From NCBI GenBank assembly GCA_030142905.1, contig JASJOG010000120.1, forward strand, positions 62,001-126,000: a stretch of 64,000 nt of DNA, written 5' to 3'. Below are positions 33,290 to 44,975 of the stretch, piece after piece. The notes under the pieces were generated by a model. It ran no database searches and was not told the origin of the DNA. It worked only from the letters and a program-made list of their open reading frames with translations. The position numbers and the translations under genes were made by a program. Source of the stretch: Heliopora coerulea. Lineage: Eukaryota > Cnidaria > Anthozoa > Scleralcyonacea > Helioporidae. Numbering within the stretch: position 1 is the stretch's first letter; every line of letters begins with the position of its first letter.

Positions 33290-35708
33290 TTGAGTAAATC
33301 GAAGAACTCAAACAACAGTTTGAGTCTGTATTCTACAACTATGGTTCATTACGGGAGTTTCAGTCAACGCTATTACAACTATAACACTGAAATCCATCGA
33401 AACTGGCGTCCTAGAGGTAGAAGAGCAGGTATTAAAACTAAAATGAAAGAGGCGACAAAGAAATTTAGCATTCCTGTTATCACTGTGCCTCGGCAAACAT
33501 ATGCAAATTACAAAAGAGTTCGGGGAGTTAATTCAAATAACTTAACTGTCATCCTGATAGCGAAAATCCAGAAAACATTTGAGAATCAAGTAAACTTTGT
33601 TCCTAACATCATGCTTGCAAATACCATGTCGTTAGTCCCCAAGTTAACTGAAGTCCAAGAGTTGCTTTTGCGGCAAAACGTGCAAATCGCGTGTATAGTA
33701 GAAACCTAGCTGAAGAGTCATATAGACGATTCTGTGGTGAATATCGAAGGCTACAATATTATACGGAAAGATCGTACGTCCCACGAACACGGAGAAGTCT
33801 GCGTCTACGTAAAGGATGACAAAAAATAGAAAACTATTGAAGACCTACAATGTTGTGAGCAGCATGAAATAATTTGGATCAAACTGAATCCCACAGGAAT
33901 TCCTTGAGGGTTTTCTTGCATTTTAATTGCGGTTGTCTATTATCCTGGTAGAGCGAGTCCAGCAGAATCTGATGCCACGACAATAACTAATCACTTGTTT
34001 ACCAGCCTGATGGCAGCAGAATCCAAGTTTCCGAATTGTGGCATAGTCATTACTGGAGACTTTAACCGTCTCAACCTTAACCAGTTGAAAAACCATTTTA
34101 AACTCAAGCAGTTAGTCAAATTTCACACAAGACGGACAGCAACGCTCGACATAATTCTAACGAACATGGAAGACCATTTCTCTGTACCCGAATGTTTTCC
34201 TCCGTTTGGTCTGTCGGACCACAATATAGTTATTCTGAAACCAAAATCAAGATCTCAAAATCAGCACACTCGAAAATCGGTAACATTCCGAGATACGAAT
34301 GAAAGCAACAAATTTCGCCTCGGTCGTTACTTTAGTAGAATCGATTGGTCGTGTTTAAGTAGTCAAAACACCTGTGAGGAAAAATCTAATCTTTTTAATG
34401 ACTTGGTCGCGATCGGTTTAGAAAATATTGTACCCGAGAAGACAATAAAGGTTTACCCCGAGGACGCACCGTGGATGTCTATAAAGTTGAACGAGTTAAT
34501 ACGCCAACGCCAGGTGGCTTTCCACACGAACAGAAACAGTTTATCATACAAGTTCTATCGTAATGCTATTAACTGGGAAAGGAAAAGGTGTAAAGCAACG
34601 TACTACGCCTGTAAAGTACAAGACCTAATGGGTGTCAACCAACGACAGTGGTGGGACGAAACCAACAAGCTAAGTGGAGCCAAAAAGAAAAATTTGAGTT
34701 TAGCATGTTCTATCAACGTCCCCTAATACAACGACATGTCTCATCTAGAAATCGCTAATGCCATAAATCAGGCTCTCTTGGAACCTCTGCAAGATTTTCA
34801 ACATCTTGATTGTGAATCCGCGGTTCCTGTTTTACCGTTAGAAGAAAACCCAGAATTTCTTAAAGTGCCAGTCTATCGAGTTTATAACATTCTGGTACAT
34901 CTCAATAAATATAAAGCTGCTGGTCCGGACGTGTCAAATTGGATGTTAAAACAGTACGCTGAATTCTTTGCACAGCCAATAGCCGACATTATAAACATGT
35001 CATATAAAGAGCAAAAGCTACCAGCAACTTGGAAACTGGCAGATATTACCCTCCTTCCTAAAGTGAAGCAAGTTACTGACCCAAAGAAAGAGCTTCGACC
35101 TATCTCCTTGACTTCTGCAGTTTCAAAAATTGCAGAAGAATTTGGGGTCTCTGATTACATCAGGCCAGCGATTGAGGAGAAAGTCGACAGAAATCAATTT
35201 GGTACCATTTCTGGTTCGTCCACCGTATTGGCTCTCATTAGTATGGTGCATAAGTGGCTCGAAGCGACAGACAGTAACGGAACTACAGTACGAGTCATTC
35301 TATTCGATTACCGTAAAGCTTTCGACCTTATAGATCACAGTATTTTGGTCACTAAATTAAAAGGAATTGATCTACCCAACAGTATCATTAATTGGATAAT
35401 CGACTTCCTCCTAGATAGATCACAGCGAGTCAAGCTTAGTAAGGAATGTTATTCCGATTGGGGTAAGGTTCCATCAGGTGTTCCTCAGGGGACTAAACTA
35501 GGACCCTGGTTGTTCCTTCTTATGATCAACGACTTATCAGTTTCTGACATCTTCAACATGTGGAAATATGTCGACGACACAACGGTATCTGAATTAATAC
35601 CAAAGGGCCAACAAAGTCAAACACAACATGTGTTAACAGATCAAGTCAACCAATGGTCAAAGAAAAACTTATTGCAACTTAATTGTGAAAAGACAAAGGA
35701 AATGATTA
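33290..35708 (+). pseudogene. Non-LTR retrotransposon (CR1/L2-like LINE) ORF2, interrupted
   Basis: One reading register broken by about four stops (near 33707, 33828, 33905, 34724). Apurinic-type endonuclease blocks: VITGDFNRLN, TARRTATLDIIL-type residues near 34135 and FGLSDHNIVIL. RT blocks: KYKAAGPDVSNWMLKQYAE, LRPISLTSAVSKIAEEF, VILFDYRKAFDLIDHSILV (motif A), PSGVPQGTKLGPWLFLLMIN (motif B) and MWKYVDDTTV (catalytic). The end of the RT/thumb is cut at 35709 by hAT-2. RT order and the endonuclease place it in the Jockey/CR1 group; finer assignment is uncertain. Confidence 0.88.
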
Positions 35709-36289
35709 CAGTGGCGAGGCTAACTATAAATGACTGGTCATGCTATTGTGACTTCAGAGTCAGTGCGAGCGCCGAAGGCGCAAGACCCCTCTAGGGGGGT
35801 CCGGGGCATGCTTCCTCGGAAAATTTTGGAATTTGCAGTCTCGGAAATACCATTTCCTGCATTTGAGGATAGTTTTTAGGCATGCTGAGCATCACAAAAT
35901 GTTGTTTAAAGTAGGCAAAGTACAACATATTTTGGGCTGTTTTATCTTATGTCAGAGCTTATTGCCACACTTATGGAGCACTGACAAAGCTGTGAGTGAA
36001 TCTAACATAGATGGCCATGAACAAGTCTAGCCCAAAATTACTGTTTAACTGAACACTGAAGTGGAGACTTACTGTAAGTGTAAAATATTTACCATGATTA
36101 TGCTTCAAAAATACGTAAGTGAATTGGTGATCAGTGCTGGTTACACTGAGTTCAACTCACATCCTTCGTGGGTTTGTTCTTTGCATTTAGTCTCACTGTG
36201 AATGGCTTTTCTTTCCTTTGTAAAGATTTTTCACTGAGTTCATCACATCATACAGGCAGATATACAAATGGCATTCAGCATATCCTTAA

Positions 36290-36530
36290 CCAGCAGTAAG
36301 TCATCACAGTAATGAATAGCTTGAAAATGTCATGGAGTAAAAAGATTCATTGGATAAATATTTTTGACACTTAATACTGCAAGTTGTCTATTTAATCACC
36401 AAGAGGGTCATCACATAATAATGAACCACATCAAAAATAATTTGTCTAAATATATAAATGTCATAATATTCCAGATGAGACAGGAAGTCCTTCACAAATT
36501 TGAACATGTCATGGGGAAACTGGCACTTAT
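36290..36530. repeat. Subterminal tandem repeat of hAT-2
   Basis: Fewer than two units of the same 154-bp repeat as in hAT-1 (CTATTTAATCACCAAGAGG...CCAGATGAGACAGGAAGTCC). Confidence 0.6.
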
Positions 36531-36539
36531 ATCTCTCTC

Positions 36540-38310
36540 AGATCTTCTGGTTGGGGTACCAGCTCTATTTTCAGCTGCAGAATAACAATCACTAAAAGCA
36601 GTATCATTACATAGATTATTATTAAGAAAATCAACAAAATTTTGGATCTTTTTTATGCCATAAGAAAAATCAGTGAACCTATTCTGAAGGATATCATAAA
36701 GAATAGAAGACTGTTGTAAAATTTTATAATGGAGTTCCAGAAGAAAACAGAAAATAAAGAGTTCCAGGTAGTGGAGTAAACGATCAGTTCAAGTAACAGT
36801 TTCATCAGTCCAATTGCAAGGATTTTCATTAATCTCTGTAAGGGCAGCTACTAAAGAGTCAAAGTTATGGAAAATAGCAGAAATGGCACGAGATTTATAC
36901 CATCTGGTTTCACCAGGATTAGGGATACCAATACCATGCGACTTAAGATATGAGGATTTCTTTCAGGACTAGATCCACCAAAGGTACAAAGGCCAAAACA
37001 TTAGGAAAAAATCCTGACAGCTTTAATATGAAGGGCAGATTGACACAAAACTAAAGTAAGTCGATAAGCAGCACAGTGAAAGAAAAAGGCATGAGGGTAA
37101 ACCTGTTGTAAAATAGCTTGTAGCCCAGTAAGATGGCCACTCATTACAGATGCACCATCATAAGTTGGCATACCAAGTTTGGACTTTATAGATTGTCCAT
37201 ACTTATCAAGAATTCCCTTCACAATATCACCAATAGCTTGTGCACTTCTGTCAGAACTAACATTTCTAAACTTGAGGAATTTTGCAACAACTTGGCCCCC
37301 CCTATCCAACCAAATAATAACACTAAGCTGAGCTTTCTTAGAAATAGTGGCGTTCTAGAGGTTATACACTATCAAAAATATAGAAAATAAGCTTATTTTC
37401 TATATTTTTGATAGTGTATAACCTCTAGAACGCCGCTGTTTTATCGAAGCTATCTACACTGGACCTCCGCGCCTTGGAATTTCTTAGAAATACCAGGAGT
37501 TTCATCAACTTGAATACTAAGAAACTGGCATTGCCTTATCTCAAAATCAATTTGGTCCTGAATAACAGAATCTATACATCCTATTAAATCATTTTGCACA
37601 TCAGGGGAAACTCTAGTAAATACCCCCCCATGATCAGATTTCTCTGATTCCTCAAGCCTTCTATGCAGGCGACGATCAAATACGGAGTCTAGTTTGCCAA
37701 AACGTTTAATAGCTCTCGATAATTTCCTTGATGAAGACTGCCACTTCACTCATCATGCCCCCTAAATGCCAACTCTTGCTTGGCTAGAAAGAAGACAGCT
37801 TCTCCAATATTTTTCAACATTTCCCGGTTTTGCCTAACCTCTTCATTGTACCTCTCTACCGCATCTCGCCTTGCCTTTGAAAACAAAATATCGATACTCT
37901 CCCGGGGATCAAAGACTTTCCACGATTTATAAGCCTCCATGTGAGATTTAGCTTTCACGTGTTTTTTGCAGTCGGTCGTGTAACTATGCATGTTTGTGTA
38001 TCCGGTTAATACTCAAGGAGAAGACTTACCCGGTCGAAATAGAAGACACGGCCAGCAAAACAAACCGTTCTTTCCCTTCCTCCCTCGTAGACTACCATGA
38101 CTCTTGAAACCTTCTAACCGTCCTGCCCATTGTAGTTTGAAGGGAAAGCTTCGGTGTAGGTCGTGGCATAGGAGCTATTTCATTCTGCTCAGCGACTCGT
38201 CGCGCGGAAAACGGTCTTTCTAAGAGCTCTTGAACAAAATCCCGGCCGCCAGAGCTTCCACACGATTCGCTTGATGGAGTTAGGTGACTTGGTTCAATTA
38301 CCATATTCAT
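36540..38310 (-). pseudogene. hAT-2 transposase
   Basis: Minus-strand segments in order: N-terminal SSESCGSSGGRDFVQELLE (38310-38092), zinc-finger tail DCKKHVKAKSHMEAYKSWKV (about 37991), GEAVFFLAKQELAFRGHDE (about 37750), QCQFLSIQVDETPGISKK (about 37500), then after a 133-bp insertion TYDGASVMSGHLTGLQAILQ and FFFHCAAYRLTLVLCQSAL (37309-37001), and residual C-terminal residues down to about 36540. The TTF finger Cys region near 38050 is partly altered. Frameshifts and the insertion inactivate it. Confidence 0.8.
37347..37479. mobile_element. 133-bp insertion with an 86-bp perfect palindrome and 13-bp target duplication
   Basis: TTTCTTAGAAATA is present on both sides (37334-37346 and 37480-37492) and once in the uninterrupted hAT-3 copy. 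The insert starts GTGGCGTTCTAGAGG, contains an uninterrupted perfect palindrome at 37349-37434 centred on AAGCTT, and ends with an asymmetric tail GCTGTTTTATCGAAGC...CGCGCCTTGGAA. A 13-bp duplication is longer than DNA-transposon families here produce and resembles LINE-driven insertion. Confidence 0.85.
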
Positions 38311-38372
38311 GAGACGATAAAATATAAAGCCTTCTATCTGAACTATGAATACTAAACAGCTCTGACCCTGAG

Positions 38373-38850
38373 TACTAATTTCTTTATTTTAGACTTTCTC
38401 TAGACTCTAATATCCGATCTTTTCCGTTAATACAGTTTTGATTTCACAACAGCATTTTATTCCAACCTTCTGACCCTTCCCCTGTTTATGTTCGTCTCGC
38501 TCGTCTGATTTCTGTCACATCACCCCAATCATCACCTGTTTATGTAAATAATTTAGCTAGATAAATGCTGATATCTTCCTATACATTCACTCTGATGATG
38601 TCAGGCGATATTTAACGGAAATAGAGTATTGGATATTTTTCCAATACTATGTCTTCGTTATGAGTTTTTTTGAAAAAAAAAAACAAACAGAAAAACTCAC
38701 GAGTTCGCTTTCCACCTATATCGTCTATCTCAACAGCCATGGTCACCTGCTATTAATTGAAAATAGCCTGATCGTCATAAATATGAAATTACATGCCATT
38801 GTTATATCCCAATCTCGCTGAACGTTTACACTTTGAAGTGATCGTAAATC
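38373..38850. other. Unassigned stretch, possible PLE-type 3' end
   Basis: No ORF. It contains CACTCTGATGATGTCAGGCG near 38589 followed by ACGGAAATAGAG, which looks like a degenerate hammerhead core, and an imperfect inverted repeat between CTCTAATATCCGAT (about 38403) and TAGAGTATTGGAT (about 38623). Could be the remains of another retroelement joined to the cut end of hAT-2. Confidence 0.3.
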
Positions 38851-39375
38851 CCGTGGCGTAGGAAGCAGGGGGTCCCCTTAACATTTCATCTAGGGGGACT
38901 GCAATATCGTTCACCCACCCTTAAAAACAGATATGCTAGCACTATGCAAAAGGTTTCTGACTTTTTCCCATCGCACGTATTTGCATTTTAAAGTTAAAAT
39001 ATAAAATATTTAAAAATCTAATGTACCACACATATTTTAACGATGGTTGATACTTTATTATAATTTAGAACTGTGGCGAGATGCCGTTAAAAACTCGGGA
39101 TAAATGTATGGTCACCTTTAGTATCCTTCATAAGGGTTAAAAAAGCTACGATATTTTATAATTATATTTAGTCTTTTAATTCACAATTTAGTAATCCACT
39201 GAAACATTCCTTTCTCGTATACATGAAATGCGTTTTACTGTAAAAGTATAACTGCAAGTATTGTCCCATTATTGTCAACAATCTAGGCTATGAAAACATT
39301 TGCGTAGAAACACCCACCCTGAACTAAAGTTTTGTTCCCGGCCCCCCTACGTTGAACTAGCTTCCTACGCCACTG
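38851..39375. mobile_element. hAT-like MITE
   Basis: Inverted ends CCGTGGCGTAGGAAGC (38851) and GCTTCCTACGCCACTG (ending 39375). The right end reads CAGTGGCG when reverse complemented, so the left C-C is a mutation of C-A. Flanks CGTAAATC and AAGAAATC share only five of eight bases, a decayed 8-bp duplication at best. GGGGGGCC-type subterminal patches occur at both ends; no ORF. Confidence 0.6.
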
Positions 39376-41829
39376 AAGAAATCAATGAATGAACGCCGGT
39401 CATTTTGATAAAGTATCACATACAAGCTAAAACATCTGACACCTTTGAGGCATCGATTTGTAAATCATTAATACTAATAACTTCTACGTATTTCCTCAGT
39501 ACGTAATTTCAGGAAACGAGAATCCCCTTCTAAAAGGAAAGCCCCTTCGTGGGTCATACGTATATATAGAAAAACAATAGTCAGCTGACACTTTTGATTT
39601 GAAAGTCTACGAAGGTCTGATTACAAAGTTCCACTTCAGTTCCAAAGGACCAAACTACAAGGTATGTCAACTTCGCTAGCTTTCAAGAAAATATAATGTC
39701 GTATTAACATTAACATGACAACCAGGCATGAAGTGAGCCGTAAACGTTTCTCGTAACCTCGAGTAGTAGTATAAGCCTTAAGCTCGATGCCATATTCAGA
39801 ATATTTTGGTGAAGTCGAAGTCGAGTCGATGAAAAGGAGGCTTGTACGCCGTCAAACTTGTTAGAACTTACTAGTTACATAGAGTAAACGCTACTAGGCA
39901 CAGTTGTTTTATATATCCTGGCTATTCGCAAAATTGCGTATGGAACGTATGGCCAGCTGATTTCAGCATAAAATATGTAGTTAAAGGGAATGGACAACAT
40001 TGTATTTACTGCGTGGTTTACCCTTAAAACTGTAAGTAAATGTAAATGTGTAGCCATTTTGACAAGAAACTTGCATCATGCGATCGGGGTTAAAAATGTT
40101 TATAACCTTCAAGCAATAGTTTCGATATTGGAGCAGGTTAATGGCATCTTATGGACGGTAGAATACAAAACATATTCAGAACTTAAAAGGCAAATTTTTG
40201 GAGTGTTATCTTGTTGAGTAGAAATTTGCGAAGTTCTAAATGAAACATATTGTTGGCAATTAGGGTTTCGAAGAGTTATATTAGGTTCCTACTTTTATCA
40301 ACCCAGACCAAACAGTCATGTGAACGAAGTCCAAAGTCCCTGACAAAAGCCTCGTTAAAGGAGCAAATAGTCTTCCCGTAAACTGACGATCGAGGTCATG
40401 ACAATGTTTTGAAATCGAAAATATGTGGGCGAGGCATCGTAATGTGTTTATTATTTTGAGAATATTTTGTGAATATTTTGAGAATATTTTGAGAGTTTCT
40501 CTAGAAGTGACTTTGTTGTCGGCGAAAGCTTGGGCATGTTTGTTTTCTTTAACGCTGAAAGTCAGACATTAGTGTACTCTTGTAAGTGTTTGTTGTCTGA
40601 GGATATGAACTTCAGTTGATAACATTTGTTCAGCCTTATAAGACTTTGTATTCGAAATGGCAGGCTACTTCGGCCACCACTGAGGCTGCGCAAATAATGT
40701 ACTTCCTTTTTTGATGTTTAGGAAACATGAGAGCTTGGATATATTGAAGTACACTAGTTTTGCCAGTAATTTTCCCAGCAAAATAGAAACTGTCGTTCGT
40801 TTATCGAAGGCCACATGCTGGTACCCGAAAGCTTGAAGTAAAATATTTTGATCAGAGAACGCCGTTTTTCATTATTCAATTTGAAAAGACTTCTAATTTT
40901 TCTTGTTTCCCAAATGTTATGAAATATATCATTACCGTCGGTAAAGGAATTAAGCCTGGCAATAAATCTCCAATCTGCTTTTTACAAAATTAAAGTCCCC
41001 TCCATTAAATAAAGAAGTGCAATGCTTTGACTTAGAACTCTCCTCTCTGGGAATTACGTAACCTATTTAACGTGACCAACTGTATCTAATGCTATAATAC
41101 CCTGATGATGACAATAGGTTAAAAACGTTAGGTTTTTTTGGGTTTTTTTAATTGTAACTATCATTTTTAACCTGCCCTTATATGTATAAGGAATATTTCA
41201 ATTCTAATAGCTTTGACTATTCTTTCCTAATTTTCAGCCATTTTGTTGATGTGGCCATGGGGCAGAATACTTCTTTTCTTCACCTTTAATTAAAACTTCG
41301 ACAGTACTAGTTAGAGCTTACATGCAAAATTGGAATGCAGACGCAGTTCTATCGAAATAGCTATTTGATGTCTCTAATTATTTAGTTTGTAAGCTTTATT
41401 AGTATATACGTACTGTGATGAACTCCTCAGCAAGCACAAAGGTAAAAGTCGTCTCTTAAAGGTGAAGTTCGATCCTGATTGGTCAGATAATATATTCCCA
41501 CTAGAGAATACAATCGTCTGACCAATCAGAAGCCCCATTTGATTGGTCGCCACTAGTGAGAAAAGCGTAATGACTTTCCCCGCCACAGCTCATGTGCACC
41601 TTTACAGTTTGGACTTTTTGTTTGTTCTCAAATATCATCTTTATTAGGTTATGTTCAAAATTATCTTGTTGTTAAACGTGTAAACTATTAAGAATATCGT
41701 TAGAAATAAATATATTTTCTAACTTTTATATTGTCTATATACGACTTGTCACTGAGAGGCACTCGAAGGAGTGTTTGCCCCATCACTTGTTAAAAAGAAT
41801 GTTTATCACAGTACGTATATAGTAAACAA
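39376..41829. other. Upstream region of the OAS-like gene, no coding exon seen
   Basis: No convincing coding exon. Inverted CCAAT-type boxes cluster near 41470-41560 (ATTGGTCAG, CTGACCAATCAG, GATTGGTCG), which could mark a promoter, but no transcription start can be fixed. A degenerate hammerhead-like motif lies at 41102-41130. Confidence 0.35.
41102..41130 (+). other. Degenerate hammerhead-like motif
   Basis: CTGATGA, short stem TGAC/GTTA, then AAAACGTTAGG. The conserved G of GAAA has become A, so self-cleavage is unlikely. The shared AAACGTTAG tail links it to the PLE motif at 11524. Confidence 0.3.
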
Positions 41830-41972
41830 ATTACTTCATGGTCGGTTTGCTTGTCCAATTTTTATTCACTTGTGATGAATCACAAACGCACTCATTCACA
41901 CCTCATTTACTTGTTTGTAATTCATCCCAACTCGTGAATAAAAATTGTACGCGCTCGCCAACCATGAAGTAA
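41830..41972. mobile_element. Foldback MITE
   Basis: Long imperfect inverted repeats: ATTACTTCATGGTCGG at the left and CCAACCATGAAGTAAT at the right, continuing inward through CCAATTTTTATTCAC / GTGAATAAAAATTGTAC and GATGAATCACAAAC / TGTAATTCATCC. About 60 bp per arm, 143 bp in all. It lies directly upstream of the zinc-finger exon. Confidence 0.7.
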
Positions 41973-42060
41973 TCCGTAACTAGGTTGTATTATCGTCGAA
42001 ATTAAAAAAAAAATGTGAAATCTAATTAGAAAATTTTCCACTATCTTTTAACTTTTTCAG

Positions 42061-42412
42061 AATTTCGTCATGCCAGATTGTCGCTGCTGTGCCTGCAATC
42101 AACATTTTTCTGGCGTTGAGCAAGCTTTAAATCACGTTAACGCTCATGGAATTCATCAACGAGGCTGTGTTGTGCCCGGCTGTAAGCGCAGGAATCCAAG
42201 GCGTTTGTATAGGCACACCTCTGGAAGTCATCCTACATTGTGCAACTACCATTGTTCTTCCTGTAGTCGAATTTTCGTCCGGCAGTGTGATTGGTTGCAA
42301 CATGCAAAAGCTAAACACAGTGGGTTGCATTTTACTTCACAATTGTCCACCAAAAACGTGCAACAATGTCTTCGCCGTTCAAAGCAGCGCCAACGGACTG
42401 TGCAGGACAAAG
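42061..42412 (+). CDS. Exon 1: C2H2 zinc-finger module, start exon
   Basis: Preceded by ACTTTTTCAG and followed by GTACCC; ATG at 42070, ending in phase 1. The product has a finger CCACNQHFSGVEQALNHVNA-H (C-x2-C-x12-H-x3-H), a middle C-x4-C...H unit (CVVPGC...YRHTSGSH), and a second finger CSSCSRIFVRQCDWLQHAKA-KH. After it comes a basic linker with SGLHFTSQLST and RRSKQRQRTVQDK. Such fingers usually bind DNA, RNA or protein; the ligand is unknown. An upstream untranslated exon is implied by the acceptor site. The frame stays open past the donor to 42447, so an unspliced reading is possible. Confidence 0.65.
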
Positions 42413-43051
42413 GTACCCAAAACCTTTTTTATAATATACTCCTTTAACTCATGATGAAATTAGTTGGACTAACAACAGTAGTTTAACTCACTTGTCCTCA
42501 AATGTATACATGATTTTATCTGCCTTACTACATATGAGCAATATGTTCCAAATACAGACTCGCTCGATAATCATCTGATAACAACCTAGTAAAATAGATA
42601 GTACAATTGAAGCGAGCTGCCTATTTCGATATCGACTATTCATAACTTTTCAAGAGGACGTTACACGAGCGATTTTAAATCGCGCAATTGTCATCCTGAT
42701 GTATGCACTGAACACATGAAAGCCTCCAGGACGAACATGGGTGAATAACGAGTAGAAATCTTGCTGCTTAGACTGCCTTGGCGTTTAGCATGCACCAGGA
42801 TGGCAATCGCGAAACAAAAAGCCCCAAGTGTAACAGCTCCATGAAAGCTGCTACCTAGCAAATATTACAGATCTTTTGAAAATTTTACACGAATCCCGGC
42901 TTATTTTGTTTCACCATGATTAATCCTCTAACAAGCTTATTTTGAAATTTGTTGTCTTCTCCGAATCGTTTGCCTGCTTAAAAACAAATATTGCAGATCT
43001 TGTCTATCGCCAACTCTTCTTAGATTCACATTAGTATCGTTTTTCTTGCAG
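42413..43051 (+). other. OAS-like gene intron 1
   Basis: 639 nt with GT and AG ends. I see no element or exon inside it. Confidence 0.5.
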
Positions 43052-43213
43052 CGACTACACCTGTGAGAACATCCGACATGTCATTGTTGACACAGATTCG
43101 GCATGTGACAGGTAGTCTTAGTGGTTTACATCTCACGTCACAGTTTTCAACGTCACACATGGGTCAGCTATCGGGTACAGTGGTGGGTCGCGAACAGACT
43201 GTCCGCAATGAAG
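43052..43213 (+). CDS. Exon 2: linker related to the end of exon 1
   Basis: Acceptor TTTTTCTTGCAG, donor GAAGGTAATC, 162 nt, phase 1 on both sides, so it can be skipped or duplicated without frame change. It encodes SGLHLTSQFST and GREQTVRNE, which parallel SGLHFTSQLST and RQRTVQDK of exon 1, suggesting exon duplication. No zinc ligands remain except scattered His. Likely a flexible linker rich in Ser and Thr. Confidence 0.55.
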
Positions 43214-43382
43214 GTAATCAAAGTCCCTTTATTTTTCTATTATCGTATAAATAAAGCAATTTTCCTTTTTTGCAAATGAATGCAGGTTAGATTTTCAAAG
43301 CAAGTATTAACAGACTTCTCAGAAATTTTCTAATCTCTTTCTAGTATACATTAACTTCTCTCAGTTGATTTATTTGATGTCT

Positions 43383-43462
43383 TAACCCTTTGCGGCACCA
43401 GACGTTTCCCCTCGACGAGTGAAATCGTCTGACGTTAGCCAAAGTAAAATCTGGCATTAGCA
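43383..43462. repeat. Copy of the 52-kb dispersed repeat, in intron 2
   Basis: CTTAACCCTTTGCGGCACC followed by CTCGACGAGTGAAATCGTC and TGACGTTAGCCAAAGTAAAA matches the units at 52130-52640. Confidence 0.6.
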
Positions 43463-43480
43463 AGAGGAAAATAAAAAACT

Positions 43481-43485
<5 letters not shown>

Positions 43486-43519
<34 letters not shown>
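43486..43519. repeat. (TA)n microsatellite
   Basis: Uninterrupted TA run ending at the Tc1 insertion point, which needs a TA target. Confidence 0.9.
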
Positions 43520-43522
<3 letters not shown>

Positions 43523-43787
43523 TGGGTGGGTAAAAAAAAGTGGCCATCTACCAAAATGTAAGTTTCTTTAATGCATAAAGATTCTGAGAGAAAAAAACCT
43601 GGAATAACAGGAGGTATGCGATACCTGTCATTTATTACCACTTCGTGCGCATAAATTTTTCGCGTATAGTATGAAAATCTTGTACTATAAGCATTGCAAG
43701 CTAAATTACAGTGTAACAGTTGTTAGATGAGAAAGTTGGATCATTGTACAAATTTCCAAGTTACGGAGCCGCTGAATTACAACGAAT

Positions 43788-44430
43788 ATGAAGACAAGAA
43801 AGCCAAATCAAGACGAAAAGGCAAGGAAAAAAGTCGGAAGAAACCATGAAATACTTGGCATGCTAAAGGCTGGAGTCAGTGCTCACCAAATTGGAAAAGA
43901 GTTTGGTCTCAGTTACTCAGGAGCAAAGAAGCTTTGTTCCAAGTTAAAATCAAGTTGGAATTGCCATCGTACTCCTGGTTCAGGACGAAAGCGCGAGACC
44001 AGTAATCGAAGTGACCGTTGCATAGTCGAGCATTCTAAAATAGGAACCCCAAGCAAGAAACAGCTGGCTAATGAATTAGAAGCTCATATTGGAGTAAAAG
44101 TTTCCACCTCAACTATTCATCGACGTCTTCGAGAAAAGGGAATACACTGGAGAAAAAAGTCTAAGAAAGCATTCGTGAGTGAGAAGAATCGCAAAGAGCG
44201 CTTAACATCCGCTCGTGAACATGTCCATTGGGATATTGATCAGTAGAAAAGTGTTGTTTGGAGTTATAAGTCACCATTTACTCTGCAAAACAATTCTTCT
44301 CAATATGTTTGGCGGACTGATAAAGAGAAAATGGCAACTCATTCAATGCAAGGCACGGTAAAACACCAAAAGTCAATTAACGTGTGGGATTGTTTTTCCT
44401 GGAATGGTGTTGGGGTTTTATATCGAGTTA
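43788..44430 (+). pseudogene. Tc1 transposase, N-terminal half
   Basis: Paired helix-turn-helix region: ILGMLKAGVSAHQIGKEFGL and KKQLANELEAHIGVKVSTST-IHRRLREKG, typical Tc1 DNA-binding domains with GSGRKRET between. A TAG at 44244-44246 is followed in the same frame by VVWSYKSPFTL; Tc1 transposases have W-S-D-E-S-x-F there, so the first catalytic Asp is a Tyr and the next Glu a Lys. Then INVWDCFSWNGVG up to the LINE insertion. Confidence 0.85.
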
Positions 44431-44970
44431 TAAGATAAGATAAATTCATTAAGTAATTTATTTCTCCACTATGGCTTTTCAGAAATAATTGCAATTAATA
44501 ATTATGTGCATTACGAATCTATATTTAAATTAACATCATTAATTACTCAACCTACGTGAATTTAAACTATGCATTACAATTAATAACAAGATAAAGTTAA
44601 AAAGTTAAAAAGTTTAAAAGTTAATAAATTAAAAAGTTAACTATTCATGCAACTATTCCAAAACTCGTTATATAATTTCTTCCTTATTAAAATCTTAAAA
44701 GTTTCGATGTTAGAAATATTCTTAATATCATTCTCAAGTTCGTTCCATAATTTAGTCGCCCTATATAAAAAAGAACGCTGCCCCGATGCAGTTTGATAGA
44801 GGGGAATCTGCAACTTGTTTTTACATCTTGTGTCTCGGTCATGTGTTTGCGACATAGATACAAATCTTCTGGCAAGATATGATGGAGCTAAGTCATTCAA
44901 ATACTTAAATGTCATAACAGCATCTTTGTATTTCAACATATAATCAACAGGCAACCAATCTAATTGTTTC
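44431..44970 (-). mobile_element. 5'-truncated LINE 3' fragment
   Basis: The minus strand encodes KDAVMTFKYLNDLAPSYLAR and GQRSFLYRATKLWNELENDI-KNI, the segment that closes the ORF2 of CR1/L2-like LINEs. The 3' end carries a TTATC-type short repeat (plus strand TAAGATAAGATAAA at 44431). Direct repeats AGTTA flank it (44426-44430, 44971-44975). It split the Tc1 transposase. Confidence 0.8.
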
Positions 44971-44975
44971 AGTTA

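Larger units (their letters stand above)
35709..38372 (-). mobile_element. hAT transposon hAT-2, 5' truncated
   Basis: The terminus CAGTGGCGAGGCTAAC at 35709 and the next ~800 bp match the 3' tail of hAT-1 (5234 onward), including TGACTGGTCATGCTATTG. The transposase reads on the minus strand from 38310 to about 36540 and matches hAT-3 closely. Homology with hAT-3 ends near 38372, 0.5 kb short of the expected 5' inverted repeat, and no second TSD copy of AATGATTA is visible. It inserted in the RT of the LINE at 33290-35708; the rest of the LINE is not found beyond 38372, so a deletion removed both. Confidence 0.82.
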
